Of a DNA stretch of 64,000 nt, positions 43,117 through 52,139 are shown one piece after another. Under the pieces are notes generated by a model. The model was given only the letters and a program-made list of their open reading frames with translations, made no database searches and was not told where the DNA came from. The position numbers and the translations under genes are program-made. Numbering within the stretch: position 1 is the stretch's first letter; every line of letters begins with the position of its first letter. The stretch is from Lactiplantibacillus nangangensis (GTDB taxonomy: Bacteria; Bacillota; Bacilli; Lactobacillales; Lactobacillaceae): positions 1 to 64,000 of the forward strand of contig NZ_BJDI01000001.1 of the NCBI RefSeq assembly GCF_005405065.1, written 5' to 3'.

Positions 43117-43548
43117 TTAGCATTTTGTGACGCCCGGTACGCAGTCACAATCGACTTCTGCCGGGGCTGTTTTCGCCTTTTCCGCTAAGACTGTTTGTAG
43201 TTGACCAATATCCGCTTGGCTCAGGGTCAATTTACCAACTAAGTCGGTCAACGTCTGGCCGACCCGCATTTGACAAAGATGGCCAAACAACGTTTCCACT
43301 GCTTCATCCATCGACGGTTGTTCATCGACCGTTGGATAGTAAGTAAACGCACGGCCATTTTTTTCGGCCCGCAAAGCGCCCTTTTTGATCAAACGACCGA
43401 GTAACGTCTTCACCGTCGCAGTCTTCCAACCCATCTTTTCGGCCATGATTTCAGCCATTTGACTACTCGTGACGCTGCCTAAAGTCCACGTGACCCGCAT
43501 GACTTCCCATTCAGCATCGCTGATTTCTAATTGTGTTTGTGCTTCCAC
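43117..43548 (-). CDS. copY: CopY/TcrY copper-responsive repressor
   Basis: 143-residue BlaI/MecI-type repressor. Winged helix at residues 1-75 (SDAEWEVMRVTWTLG, WKTATVKTLLGRLIKKG), dimer segment after it, and a C-terminal CDCVPGVTKC, a shortened form of the CopY metal-binding C-x-C-x4-C-x-C (one of the four Cys is missing). GTG 43548 is preferred with AAGGTGG eight bases before it. A CopY box lies 52 bp upstream, implying autoregulation. copB with matching boxes is 10 kb away. Confidence 0.9.
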   Translation of the reverse strand: MEAQTQLEISDAEWEVMRVTWTLGSVTSSQMAEIMAEKMGWKTATVKTLLGRLIKKGALRAEKNGRAFTYYPTVDEQPSMDEAVETLFGHLCQMRVGQTLTDLVGKLTLSQADIGQLQTVLAEKAKTAPAEVDCDCVPGVTKC

Positions 43549-43599
43549 TTGATTAGCCACCTTTCCATTTATATCTCTAGGATTAACTTTTATATAGTT

Positions 43600-43609
43600 T
43601 ACATCCGTA
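43600..43609 (-). promoter_or_regulatory. CopY operator before copY
   Basis: TACATCCGTA, one mismatch to TACAnnTGTA, within the longer palindrome GTTTACATCCGTAAAC. Confidence 0.8.
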
Positions 43610-43795
43610 AACGTCAAAATACAACTAATTGTCTTTACTATCATAGCGCAAATGCGATCATTAACTAAATTAATTTAATTATCACTGAGGATAATTGCGG
43701 CCAACTTATTGAACGACTTTCTGATGTATATTACAATAAGTTTAAACTGGTTTACTTATTAAATCACTCATTTTCGTTGTCAAAGGGGGAAGACT

Positions 43796-44446
43796 ATGAC
43801 CTACAAATTCTTTGTCCAACCACAAGTCAATGAAACGGACCATTCGATTTATGGCTATGAAGTCTTATTGCGCAAACACCAAAAAGATACCTGGACGCTG
43901 CCAACTAACTTTTCTGAAATTTCGCTGAACGAACAATCAAAACTGTTAGAGCAAACGGCGGCGGCGCTAAAAACATCCGTAACTAACAAAGTCATCGCGT
44001 TCAACTTGAACCATGACCAAATCGAGAATCCGCTCACCTTGGGCACAATCGTTGCCTTAAAAAAGCGGCTAAATCCTTCAGCCTTAACCATCGAACTGAC
44101 CGATGCACCGACGCTTGAAGAAGTGCAACGATATAGCATTTTACTGCATCAGAATGACATGCAGCTCGTTTTAGACGATGTTGGTACTGGAACCAACACC
44201 TATGAAAATATCAAAGACGCCTTACCTTACGTCGACCAGATCAAATTCGCCATGCAAAATCTGCGGATGAGCGGCGAAGCCAATAAAATTCCAGAATTAT
44301 TGGCATTCTGGACGAAGATTGCTCGTGAGTACCGTTTAGATATGGTACTAGAAGGCGTTGAGGATCAACATGATCAGGATTTAGCCGCTAAGTTTGGGAT
44401 TAAGATCCACCAAGGCTATCTCTACGGTAAACCGATGCCCGCCTAA
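43796..44446 (+). CDS. EAL domain protein (c-di-GMP phosphodiesterase type)
   Basis: 216 residues, one EAL domain only. Metal and catalytic positions seen: YEVLLR (EAL as EVL near residue 21), FNLNHDQI (Asn), IELTD, LDDVGTGT (DDFGTG motif), IKFAMQ (Lys), EGVEDQ and QGYLYGKP. All acidic ligands appear kept, so activity is plausible. It is followed 43 bp later by the GGDEF gene, an operon for c-di-GMP turnover. Start ATG 43796 behind AAGGGGGAAG. Confidence 0.9.
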   Translation: MTYKFFVQPQVNETDHSIYGYEVLLRKHQKDTWTLPTNFSEISLNEQSKLLEQTAAALKTSVTNKVIAFNLNHDQIENPLTLGTIVALKKRLNPSALTIELTDAPTLEEVQRYSILLHQNDMQLVLDDVGTGTNTYENIKDALPYVDQIKFAMQNLRMSGEANKIPELLAFWTKIAREYRLDMVLEGVEDQHDQDLAAKFGIKIHQGYLYGKPMPA

Positions 44447-44489
44447 CACCGGCACGCTTCATTTTATAGGCAGATGGGGGGCCAATCTC

Positions 44490-45620
44490 ATGACACTAAC
44501 GCACTGGTATGTGCCATCGTTAGTAACCAGTATCTTCTTTTTACTTGGCATGATTACGTTATATTGGACTTTAGCCGACCGCGCCATCCGTTACCTCGAG
44601 AAACGGGGTAAAAAGTTTGACCGTGAAGGTGTCCGAACAATGGTTGGCCTGATCTATATGGCTGCCTTTGTTATCCTGCTCCAACTCATCGTCAGTCATC
44701 AACAGACGACTTGGGTCTTCATGAATTTCCAACTATTTGCGGTCGTTTTTGTGAGTTACTTCCTATTGCTTGGCATCAAGCTCTGGCAATGGGTCGTGAC
44801 CGCAGTGCTCTTTATGCTGATCAACGGGACGATCACCGAAACGTTATCTTGGCTGTATACCATGCTGTTCGTCGCTTTCTTCTTTATTATGAAGCTGTTA
44901 AAGCGACGCAAACATTATAACCACTGGGATTTCGTCAAATATATCATCGTCGCCATGTTGTTTTCAACGGCGCTGTGGGCGATTGTTGCGTTGCGGCTAC
45001 ACTTAACCGTCAATATCGTTTTAGCAGAATTACTCTACATGTTCATTATGCTGGTCATCGTGTATTTCTACGTCAACTTGTTGTACCGAGACGCGGCAAC
45101 GTTAGCACAATTAACTTACAATACGAACTTCGACGAGCTGACCCATGCGAAGAACTTCTTTGCCTTTCGGACTAAATTTGGCACAAGTTTTTCAGAGCAA
45201 CGTGACAATGATCGACCATTCACCGTCATGTTATTCGATATCGATCATTTCAAATCGATTAACGACACTTACGGTCATTTAGCCGGCGATTATGTGCTAG
45301 AACGACTAGCCTTATTGATTGAAAAATATTTACACAGTATCGATAAAGACTTAGTCCTCTATCGAACGGGTGGCGAGGAATTCACCATTCTGTTCAACGA
45401 CTATGACTTGGAGGATGCGCTCATCCATGCTAAACGGATCGGTGAGATCATCCGGACGGCACCTTTCAGGTATGATAATCAGGATATTAAGTTGAGTATT
45501 TCAATCGGTTTGACCCAACAACATCCAGATGATGAAGACAGCACCACCCTCTATAAACGAGCTGATGGGTATCTTTACCACTCTAAGAATAACGGTCGTG
45601 ATCAAGTTACCGCTAAGTAA
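44490..45620 (+). CDS. membrane-bound GGDEF diguanylate cyclase
   Basis: 376 residues: six hydrophobic segments (about 1-210) and a C-terminal GGDEF domain (residues about 215-376). The active site is GGEEF (YRTGGEEFTILF), with FDIDHFKSINDTYGH and LSISIGLTQ. There is no RxxD inhibitory site at the usual place. ATG 44490 with GGGGGG before it; an upstream frame reading over the EAL stop is excluded. Works with the EAL gene to set c-di-GMP. Confidence 0.93.
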   Translation: MTLTHWYVPSLVTSIFFLLGMITLYWTLADRAIRYLEKRGKKFDREGVRTMVGLIYMAAFVILLQLIVSHQQTTWVFMNFQLFAVVFVSYFLLLGIKLWQWVVTAVLFMLINGTITETLSWLYTMLFVAFFFIMKLLKRRKHYNHWDFVKYIIVAMLFSTALWAIVALRLHLTVNIVLAELLYMFIMLVIVYFYVNLLYRDAATLAQLTYNTNFDELTHAKNFFAFRTKFGTSFSEQRDNDRPFTVMLFDIDHFKSINDTYGHLAGDYVLERLALLIEKYLHSIDKDLVLYRTGGEEFTILFNDYDLEDALIHAKRIGEIIRTAPFRYDNQDIKLSISIGLTQQHPDDEDSTTLYKRADGYLYHSKNNGRDQVTAK

Positions 45621-45637
45621 TTAACTGGAAACAAATC

Positions 45638-45681
45638 GCCCGGATACCGGTCATTTTTTGACAAGCATCCGGGCTATTTTT
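45638..45681 (+). terminator. terminator of the c-di-GMP operon
   Basis: GCCCGGAT/ATCCGGGC stem (45638-45645 with 45667-45674) and T5. Confidence 0.85.
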
Positions 45682-45744
45682 CTAATCAATCAGTTGCTGT
45701 CAGCACATTGCCAGCAACATCGGTATCCTGATACGGCACCTTAT

Positions 45745-45782
45745 AAAAAAGTTCAGCCATCCTAATCGACGGCTGAACTTTT
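45745..45782 (-). terminator. terminator after the 45781 gene
   Basis: GTTCAGCC/GGCTGAAC stem with T6 on the minus strand. Confidence 0.85.
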
Positions 45783-46056
45783 ACTTATCTTGTTTAACGA
45801 ATTGTGCCAATAACGTCATCAATGTGGTGACGGTTGTTGGATAATCCGCAGTGTTTTGTAATAAATAACTGACTAGTTTGCTCTGATACAAAACAGTTGT
45901 CGCTGATTGACCAGCCGTTTGTAACAAGGTTTTCCGAAAATCATTCAATAATTGCTGTAAGTTAGCTTGCGCTGGATCGGCACGATCTAAGGTCAGAGCC
46001 GCCCGACTGATCGCATCTAAAACCATTGCTTGTGTAATTTGTTGTTTCGTTGTCAT
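45781..46056 (-). CDS. small helical protein, bacteriocin-immunity-like
   Basis: 91 residues, all-helical, no membrane segment. The arrangement of an N-terminal helix, LQQLLNDFRKTLLQ, and a C-terminal SKLVSYLLQNTADYP stretch resembles the enterocin A-type immunity family (four-helix bundle of about 90 residues). No bacteriocin gene is next to it. ATG 46056 with GGTGGGGG upstream; the assignment is a weak pattern match. Confidence 0.45.
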   Translation of the reverse strand: MTTKQQITQAMVLDAISRAALTLDRADPAQANLQQLLNDFRKTLLQTAGQSATTVLYQSKLVSYLLQNTADYPTTVTTLMTLLAQFVKQDK

Positions 46057-46189
46057 AAAATTCAGGCCCCCACCCTTTTTGGAATAACCCTTAGTATACA
46101 CTGACTTTTCAGCAAAGTACTACTAAAATTGCCCACCACCCTTAAATATGTTAGGATATGCCATTACTACTCTTGGGAGGTTTGCAAAA

Positions 46190-46606
46190 TTGAAACCAAA
46201 TTCAAAATTTATACAACGTCTACAACGCTTTATGATCGGTCGTTATGGGCAAAATGATACTTTGAATAAATTTTTAAATAACCTGGCATTAATTTTAATC
46301 GTCGTTAGTTTCTTTCCTAAAGTAACTTGGTTAGCTCTCGTCGCCTTAATTTTATTAATCGTGAGTTATTGGCGCCTTTTTTCAAAAAAAATCTATACAC
46401 AGGTCGCCATTAATCGTGGCTTTCAACACGTTTGGTTCCCATTAGTACGGCCATTTACGCGTTTAGGTTACCACGTTAAACAACATTGGCAATACCGCTT
46501 CTTCCACTGTGCCAATTGCCACCAGCGGATCCGAATTCCACGACATCATGGTCACGTGCGCGTCACTTGTCCAAAGTGCGGTCACCAATTTGACGCACGA
46601 ACTTAA
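46190..46606 (+). CDS. membrane protein with C-terminal zinc ribbon
   Basis: 138 residues with two hydrophobic segments (about 30-47 and 50-67), then a zinc ribbon CANCHQRIRIP...CPKCGHQF (two CxxC knuckles). Similar proteins are common in lactobacilli with unknown role. TTG 46190 is set by GGGAGG ten bases upstream; a longer upstream frame lacks a site. Single-gene unit. Confidence 0.75.
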   Translation: MKPNSKFIQRLQRFMIGRYGQNDTLNKFLNNLALILIVVSFFPKVTWLALVALILLIVSYWRLFSKKIYTQVAINRGFQHVWFPLVRPFTRLGYHVKQHWQYRFFHCANCHQRIRIPRHHGHVRVTCPKCGHQFDART

Positions 46607-46613
46607 TAAAACT

Positions 46614-46643
46614 GTTTCTGAAATATGAAAACATTTTTCAGAA
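46614..46643. repeat. inverted repeat before the MFS gene
   Basis: TTTCTGAAA and TTTCAGAAA arms in the gap between the zinc-ribbon and exporter genes; no T run follows, so an operator is possible. Confidence 0.4.
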
Positions 46644-46716
46644 ATCACTTACGAAGAACGCTTTTTTCTGTTACAGTAACCTATTGTGTTTATTGTATGG
46701 AAAAAGGAGATTTAAT

Positions 46717-48168
46717 ATGCAAACCAAGTCACATTCAAACCCTAATTTAATTATGATTGGGTTATTACTTGGGGGCTTTGTAGGGATGTTTAGTGAAACT
46801 GCTTTAAACATTGCCCTCCCTCAATTAGAACAACAATTACACGTCAATACTGGGACGATCCAATGGCTCGTTACCGGTTATCTATTGATGGTCGGTATCG
46901 TGTTACCACTATCAAGCATGTTGACGAAACATTTCACAACACGCCAACTGATTATTTTTGCCTTATGCGATTTTATCGTTGGGGCAATTGTTTCAGCCTT
47001 AGCCAATGGTTTTGCCATGTTGCTGGTTGGCCGAATGATTCAAGGGATTGCCACTGGGTTAATCCTACCGCTAATTTTTATCGTTCTATTGGCGATCTAT
47101 CCGCCACAAAAACGTGGGGCCGCGATGGGACTCGTTGGACTGGTCATCATGTTTGCCCCAGCCTTGGGACCGACTTTAGCCGGCTTGATTTTAGGCGCTT
47201 TGTCTTGGCACTGGATTTTTTGGTTATTCGTGCCATTATTAGCAATTGCCCTCATTATTACGTTAATTTTCATGGAAAATGTTTCCGAAGTCACTAAACC
47301 TAAAGTTGATATTTTATCAATTATTTTATCAACAATTGGTTTCGGTGGTTTAGTTGTCGGCGCTAGTTTAGCCGGCGACCGTGGTTGGGGCAATCCGATG
47401 GTTCTGATTGCGTTATTAGTTGGAATCGTCTTCCTTTACTTCTACTGCCACCGTCAATTACATTTAGACACCCCAATCTTGAACTTACGGGCTTTCAGCT
47501 TTAAAAAGTTCAGTGTCGGAACTAGCTTGGTCATGATTGACTTCGGGATTATCATGTCATCCATGTATTTATTACCAATGTACTGGCAAAAGGGACTCGT
47601 GGTACCAGTCGCCTTGACTGGAATTTTGATGTTACCAGGTGGGATTATCAACGCCATCGTCTCAGCAACGTCTGGTCGGCTATTCGATAACTATGGTGCA
47701 AAATATTTAACTCGCATCGGCTTTGCCTTGACCTTCGTCGGCGCCTTAATGCTGATCTTCACGACGACGCATTCAGCTTACTGGTACGTTGTTTTGGCCC
47801 ATATCATCTTAATGATTGGTGCACCATTAGCCATGTCACCAGCCCAAACGTACGGATTAAACGCCTTACGTGGCCCAGTTGCAGCCGATGGAAGTACCAT
47901 TTTGAACACCTTACAACAAATCTTGGGGGCTTTAGCGACTGCCATTGCCACCAGTTTGTTAGGTATCGGCCAAGCTGCCAGTCACGCAACTGGTTCAACT
48001 GCCTTTGTTCACGGGATTCATTACGGTTTCTGGTTCACCTTAGCCCTCTCCGTATTAGGCTTCTTCCTCTCAATGTTGGTCAGCAACAAACCGGAAAAGT
48101 CGATTGATCCTTTAGCGGAAAAACGCGCTGCTGAAGCTGCACAACAAGCCCCTGCAGAAGAAAACTAA
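46717..48168 (+). CDS. MFS multidrug exporter, DHA2 family
   Basis: 483-residue 14-helix exporter (LmrB/EmrB type). Seen: FSETALNIALPQL (helix 1), IQWLVTGYLLMVGIVLP, GRMIQGIATGLILPL (motif B), GLVIMFAPALGPTLAG (motif C), and a polar C-terminal tail. ATG 46717 with AAGGAG before it; the longer frame upstream has no site. It has its own promoter region. Second DHA2 exporter in the window, without an adjacent regulator. Confidence 0.92.
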   Translation: MQTKSHSNPNLIMIGLLLGGFVGMFSETALNIALPQLEQQLHVNTGTIQWLVTGYLLMVGIVLPLSSMLTKHFTTRQLIIFALCDFIVGAIVSALANGFAMLLVGRMIQGIATGLILPLIFIVLLAIYPPQKRGAAMGLVGLVIMFAPALGPTLAGLILGALSWHWIFWLFVPLLAIALIITLIFMENVSEVTKPKVDILSIILSTIGFGGLVVGASLAGDRGWGNPMVLIALLVGIVFLYFYCHRQLHLDTPILNLRAFSFKKFSVGTSLVMIDFGIIMSSMYLLPMYWQKGLVVPVALTGILMLPGGIINAIVSATSGRLFDNYGAKYLTRIGFALTFVGALMLIFTTTHSAYWYVVLAHIILMIGAPLAMSPAQTYGLNALRGPVAADGSTILNTLQQILGALATAIATSLLGIGQAASHATGSTAFVHGIHYGFWFTLALSVLGFFLSMLVSNKPEKSIDPLAEKRAAEAAQQAPAEEN

Positions 48169-48183
48169 CTGAACTCAAACTAA

Positions 48184-48228
48184 AATAGACTTTCAGAAAC
48201 AAGTGACAAGTTTCTGAAAGTCTATTTT
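48184..48228 (+). terminator. terminator of the MFS gene
   Basis: 17-bp perfect stem (48184-48200 with 48210-48226) followed by a T-rich tract. Confidence 0.9.
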
Positions 48229-48330
48229 CATCAGCAAAAGGAACACCCAAAAGTCCTTTTTTTGATTGCACTTTTACCAACTATCCGCCACAATAGACTA
48301 GTAGGATTAGACAGGAGCTTTCAACTTTTA

Positions 48331-48522
48331 ATGGAAATTACAATTAATTTAATTGTCGGCACCAGCGCCATTTTAGCTCTAATTTGTTGGGGTTTGGGTG
48401 CCTATTACTTTCATTTAGAACAAAAATTAGTCGCCATCATTTGGGCCATCGCTGGCGTTGCCGCCGCCGGATTAGCCGGCTTCTTCATTTGGGCCGCAAT
48501 ACCGCTTTGGACCAGTATCTAA
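48331..48522 (+). CDS. small membrane protein, two helices
   Basis: 63 residues, almost wholly hydrophobic with a short HLEQK loop between two helices. AGGAG lies 13 bases before ATG 48331, rather far. The next gene begins 10 bp after its stop, so the two form an operon. No family recognised. Confidence 0.55.
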   Translation: MEITINLIVGTSAILALICWGLGAYYFHLEQKLVAIIWAIAGVAAAGLAGFFIWAAIPLWTSI

Positions 48523-48532
48523 GGAGTTACGC

Positions 48533-48829
48533 ATGATGAATCCAGCTGATGTTTTTAATAAGTATCTCAATAAGTATCAAATAACGATGCAACATCCTGA
48601 ACATGGCCTAGTCATGTTAACATCGCCAGTTTGGCCAGAGCATCCAGAATTACAAGCACAAGTTTTACAAGCGTTGGAAGGCTTTAATGGGGTTCACCAA
48701 GTGACCGTTAACAGTTCTGAGCAATTAGTCATGCGTTACGATTCAGAACAATTACGTAAACTGAACCCGCTCACCTTGATTTCAGTCGAGCGTCGTTTAA
48801 GCCGCCAATATCATCACGCTGGATATTAA
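48533..48829 (+). CDS. hypothetical protein in operon with the small membrane protein
   Basis: 98-residue soluble protein, not recognised. AAGGAG lies seven bases before the ATG at 48533 (a second ATG follows at 48536). The middle (HQVTVNSSEQLVMRYDSEQL) looks like a beta-alpha fold. Closed by a terminator that starts at the stop codon. Confidence 0.6.
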   Translation: MMNPADVFNKYLNKYQITMQHPEHGLVMLTSPVWPEHPELQAQVLQALEGFNGVHQVTVNSSEQLVMRYDSEQLRKLNPLTLISVERRLSRQYHHAGY

Positions 48830-48857
48830 AAAAGTCGGACAACTGTCCGGCTTTTTG
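48830..48857. terminator. terminator
   Basis: GTCGGACA/TGTCCGGC stem with T5. Confidence 0.8.
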
Positions 48858-48865
48858 TTTGCTTG

Positions 48866-49249
48866 TTAAAATTTAACGGTGGCCATGAACTTACCTTCAT
48901 CACCACTAAAATCAATCACATTGCGCTTCAAGTTAGCCGTCCAAGCTTGGCAACCAGCAGCGGCTAAACGTTTAACAGCTTCTGCCAATGACAATTTGCC
49001 ATCAACGTATTCTTGACCAACTTTGGCAACTTCTTTAGGATCTTCTTCCAAAGCAACCTTTGTCCCAAAACCATTCGTGCGCCGTTCAACTAAGTAGCCA
49101 TCCGCGCCAAAGTAAGTTGTCGAACCGGCAGCCACTTCATATTGGAAATGTTGAACGCCTAAATCGGCTTGCTTTTTAGCGACTGTGGCGAAATCCACAT
49201 GGTCCCCGAGTTCAGCTAAAACTTTATCAATTGCATCTAATTTAAACAT
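48866..49249 (-). CDS. DUF1398 family protein
   Basis: 127 residues, no membrane segment. The pattern LGVQHFQYEVAAGSTTYFG and AAAGCQAWTANLKRNVIDF is the DUF1398 (YbcV-like) signature; function unknown. GGGGCG-type site precedes ATG 49249. It lies alone between the exporter operon and the permease. Confidence 0.85.
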   Translation of the reverse strand: MFKLDAIDKVLAELGDHVDFATVAKKQADLGVQHFQYEVAAGSTTYFGADGYLVERRTNGFGTKVALEEDPKEVAKVGQEYVDGKLSLAEAVKRLAAAGCQAWTANLKRNVIDFSGDEGKFMATVKF

Positions 49250-49296
49250 AGTTACGCCCCTTTAAATTTCGTTTACTCCTCCATTGTAATCCAAAT

Positions 49297-50658
49297 TTAA
49301 GCTGATTTGGTTTTCATGGGGTAGAAAATCCGCATTAATCCCATATAAAGGAACCCAACAATTACCATATCGATGAAGGTGGCCCCTAAGATGTCCGCGA
49401 CAAACGGAATATGTTTCAATAGCAAATAAATAATGACACCCAGCACCCAACAAGCTAGCGCAATCCAATTAATCCCATGGGAATACCAATACTGTCCCTG
49501 CGAACTCGCCAATTCATTAACATCATAGTTTTGATGATGCCGCCAATAATAATCAACCAACATGACGGTAATCATCGGTCCCAGCACCATCCCGATATAG
49601 TCCAAGAACGCCGTAAACGCGGCTAAAAAGCTCCCAATCACTAGTGGAATCAAGGTAACCAATGTCGCAATCAAGGTGACGGCCCACAAGGCTGGTCGTA
49701 AGCGAATCTTGGGAAAAATGTTCGAGAGCGCCGAGCCCGCCGCCAACAAATTGACCGCGTTGGCCGTCATACTCGTTAAAATAATGACGAGTAACGCTAA
49801 AACCCCTAAACCCAAACGACTGGCAATCGTGCTGGGGTCCGAATTATTCGGATCATAAGTCCCAGAAGTAATTGCAATACTAATGGTTGCGGCCAGCCCA
49901 ATAAAGGCAAACCAGAATACCCCAGTAAACGCGCCTAAGAACGGCATCTTCGTCGACCCCGACCGTTTGGTAAAATCGGCACCAGCAATCACCCAGGCGA
50001 GATTAAACGCCGCTAACGTGTCCATCCCAGCCCCCGCAGTCATGTGCAACTTAATTGGGGCATGCCAGGCAAACAATTGTGGGAATGTGACCGTTTTGAA
50101 GACTACGACTGATTCCCACAAGACGAAAGCAATGACTAAAATAATCCCAATTCGTTCAACAATTTGAACAGAACGTTGTCCGACTGATACGCTTAAAAAA
50201 TGGAGGATGCTCATGACGATGACCCCCATGATCAGACCCTTGGCCCCACCCGGCTGACCATAGATTGGCCAACCAATAATATCGTGTAACAAATAACTCA
50301 CCGAGGTGGCGGCAATAAATGTATTCACGGCGGTCCAACCAATGTAAATGGTTAAATTAACGAATGATGGCACGTAGCTCCCACGCACGCCAAACGACCC
50401 ACGAATCAAACTCATGGTTGACGCACCGGTCTTGTAACCCATAAAACCGACCAATGATAAGCACAAATATGATAACGTCGACGAAGCAATAATCACCTTC
50501 AAAGCAGTTAATAACCCACAAGCTGCTAAGACCCCACCAACATACCATGTCCCGTTGTTGGCATTGGCACCGATCCAAGTGGCAAACATGTCCCAGTTCG
50601 ACATGTGCCGGTGTTCTGGTGCCACGACTTCAATCTGATATTTTGGTTCTTGCTTCAC
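49297..50658 (-). CDS. NCS1 family nucleobase/cytosine permease
   Basis: 453-residue membrane protein with 12 helices of the NCS1 family (cytosine, allantoin, hydantoin or hydroxymethylpyrimidine import with H+ or Na+). Seen: NNGTWYVGGVLAACGL near the N-terminus, GYKTGASTMSLIRGSFGVRG, and GPMITVMLVDYYWRHH late. Start GTG 50658 with AAAGGGTG before it; the longer frame has no site. The substrate cannot be set. Confidence 0.9.
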   Translation of the reverse strand: MKQEPKYQIEVVAPEHRHMSNWDMFATWIGANANNGTWYVGGVLAACGLLTALKVIIASSTLSYLCLSLVGFMGYKTGASTMSLIRGSFGVRGSYVPSFVNLTIYIGWTAVNTFIAATSVSYLLHDIIGWPIYGQPGGAKGLIMGVIVMSILHFLSVSVGQRSVQIVERIGIILVIAFVLWESVVVFKTVTFPQLFAWHAPIKLHMTAGAGMDTLAAFNLAWVIAGADFTKRSGSTKMPFLGAFTGVFWFAFIGLAATISIAITSGTYDPNNSDPSTIASRLGLGVLALLVIILTSMTANAVNLLAAGSALSNIFPKIRLRPALWAVTLIATLVTLIPLVIGSFLAAFTAFLDYIGMVLGPMITVMLVDYYWRHHQNYDVNELASSQGQYWYSHGINWIALACWVLGVIIYLLLKHIPFVADILGATFIDMVIVGFLYMGLMRIFYPMKTKSA

Positions 50659-50881
50659 GACGTTCACCCTTTCTACAATTGTTAACCATTGTCCTTTTTT
50701 CAGCGGCAATGGTCAAGTCACTTTTACCTAAATTCGGTCGTTGTACTTACTTTTAAAAAGCCGTAAGATGAAGAGTAGAACATGATTGCATCAGTTTAAC
50801 CGACTTATTTTCAAAAATAAAAAATGAACTGCTGGTAGTTTGCGTAATTAATTAGTAAGTAGCATCAGAGGAGGCTTCCAT

Positions 50882-52099
50882 TTGAAAGGGGCACTTGAAG
50901 GTTGGCGACGAAATCTCGCCGTTTTATGGTTAGGCACATTTATTGCGGGGATGGGCTTTTCAGAAGTCATGCCCTTTCTATCACTTTATGTAAGTGAACT
51001 GGGCCACTTCACCCGCGGACAATTGACGATGTACAGCGGCCTGACTTATGCAGTCACCTTTTTTGTGATCGCAATTGTCTCGCCACTTTGGGGTAAGCTG
51101 GCCGACCGGCGTGGCCGTAAGCTCATGCTCTTACGTTCATCGCTCGGGATGGCCATAGTCATTGGCGCAATGGGCTTTGTCCACAATATCTGGATGCTAA
51201 TTCTCTTGCGATTCTTGCAAGGACTCTGCGCAGGTTATATTCCTAACGCGAGTGCCTTAATTGCCACCGAAACACCCAAAGAAAGCAGTGGCACTGCAAT
51301 TGGGATTCTCACCACCGGCTATGTTTCTGGTAACCTAATTGGCCCCATTTTAGGCGGTGTCTTGGCACAAGTTTTCTCAATTCGGCTCACTTTTATCATT
51401 ACTGGGATTCTCTTGTTGATTGTCTTCGTCCTAAGCTTAACGTTGGTCCACGAAAATTATCATCCAGAACCACAAAAAGCTGACGCTGAAACGGGGAGTT
51501 TGCTGAGTCAATTCAAAAATCCAACGTTAATCGTGACGTTGCTTGTTTCTACCATGATTATTCAGATGGGGAATAACTCCATTACCCCGATTATCAGTCT
51601 GTACGTCAAACAATTGATGCATAATGTCGGTCCAATTACGGTCGTTGCCGGGATTATTGCCGCCTTGCCCGGGATTTCTACCCTATTGTCGGCACCGCGC
51701 TTAGGCCATCTTGGCGATACGCGTGGGACTGATCGTATTTTAGTTTTCGGCTTTGTCTTTGCCATTTTGATGTACTTCCCGCAAGGCTTCGTTTCCAGTA
51801 TTTGGACATTGGGCCTATTGCGGTTCATGATTGGGATTTCCGATGGCGCACTCTTTCCCACAGTTCAAACGCTATTGTCGAAAAACACCCCACATCGGCT
51901 AACGGGGACTATTTTTAGTTGGAATCAATCCTTTCAAGCACTTGGTAGCATGTTAGGTTCCCTACTGGGTGGGGCCGTATCGAATTGGTTTGATTACAAT
52001 GGTGTTTTCATTTTCACCGCATTATCACTACTATTGAACTTCATTGTCGTTTTGATTTTCATTCCTAGTATGCGGCATCCTTTTCGAAATAAAGCGTAA
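50882..52099 (+). CDS. MFS multidrug exporter, MdtG-like
   Basis: 405-residue 12-helix MFS transporter of the DHA1 type. Motifs: GMGFSEVMPFLSLYV (helix 1), GKLADRRGRKLMLL (motif A), RFLQGLCAGYIPNASALI (motif B) and GYVSGNLIGPILGG (motif C). TTG 50882 with AGGAGG six bases before it. Single-gene unit with a bidirectional terminator after it. Fluoroquinolone or tetracycline-like export is typical, not shown. Confidence 0.9.
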   Translation: MKGALEGWRRNLAVLWLGTFIAGMGFSEVMPFLSLYVSELGHFTRGQLTMYSGLTYAVTFFVIAIVSPLWGKLADRRGRKLMLLRSSLGMAIVIGAMGFVHNIWMLILLRFLQGLCAGYIPNASALIATETPKESSGTAIGILTTGYVSGNLIGPILGGVLAQVFSIRLTFIITGILLLIVFVLSLTLVHENYHPEPQKADAETGSLLSQFKNPTLIVTLLVSTMIIQMGNNSITPIISLYVKQLMHNVGPITVVAGIIAALPGISTLLSAPRLGHLGDTRGTDRILVFGFVFAILMYFPQGFVSSIWTLGLLRFMIGISDGALFPTVQTLLSKNTPHRLTGTIFSWNQSFQALGSMLGSLLGGAVSNWFDYNGVFIFTALSLLLNFIVVLIFIPSMRHPFRNKA

Positions 52100-52101
52100 A
52101 C

Positions 52102-52137
52102 AAAAGTACCACCAACCGTTGAGTTAGTAGTACTTTT
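52102..52137. terminator. bidirectional terminator
   Basis: AAAAGTAC/GTACTTTT outer arms around an inner hairpin, between convergent MFS gene and licT. Confidence 0.85.
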
Positions 52138-52139
52138 AT

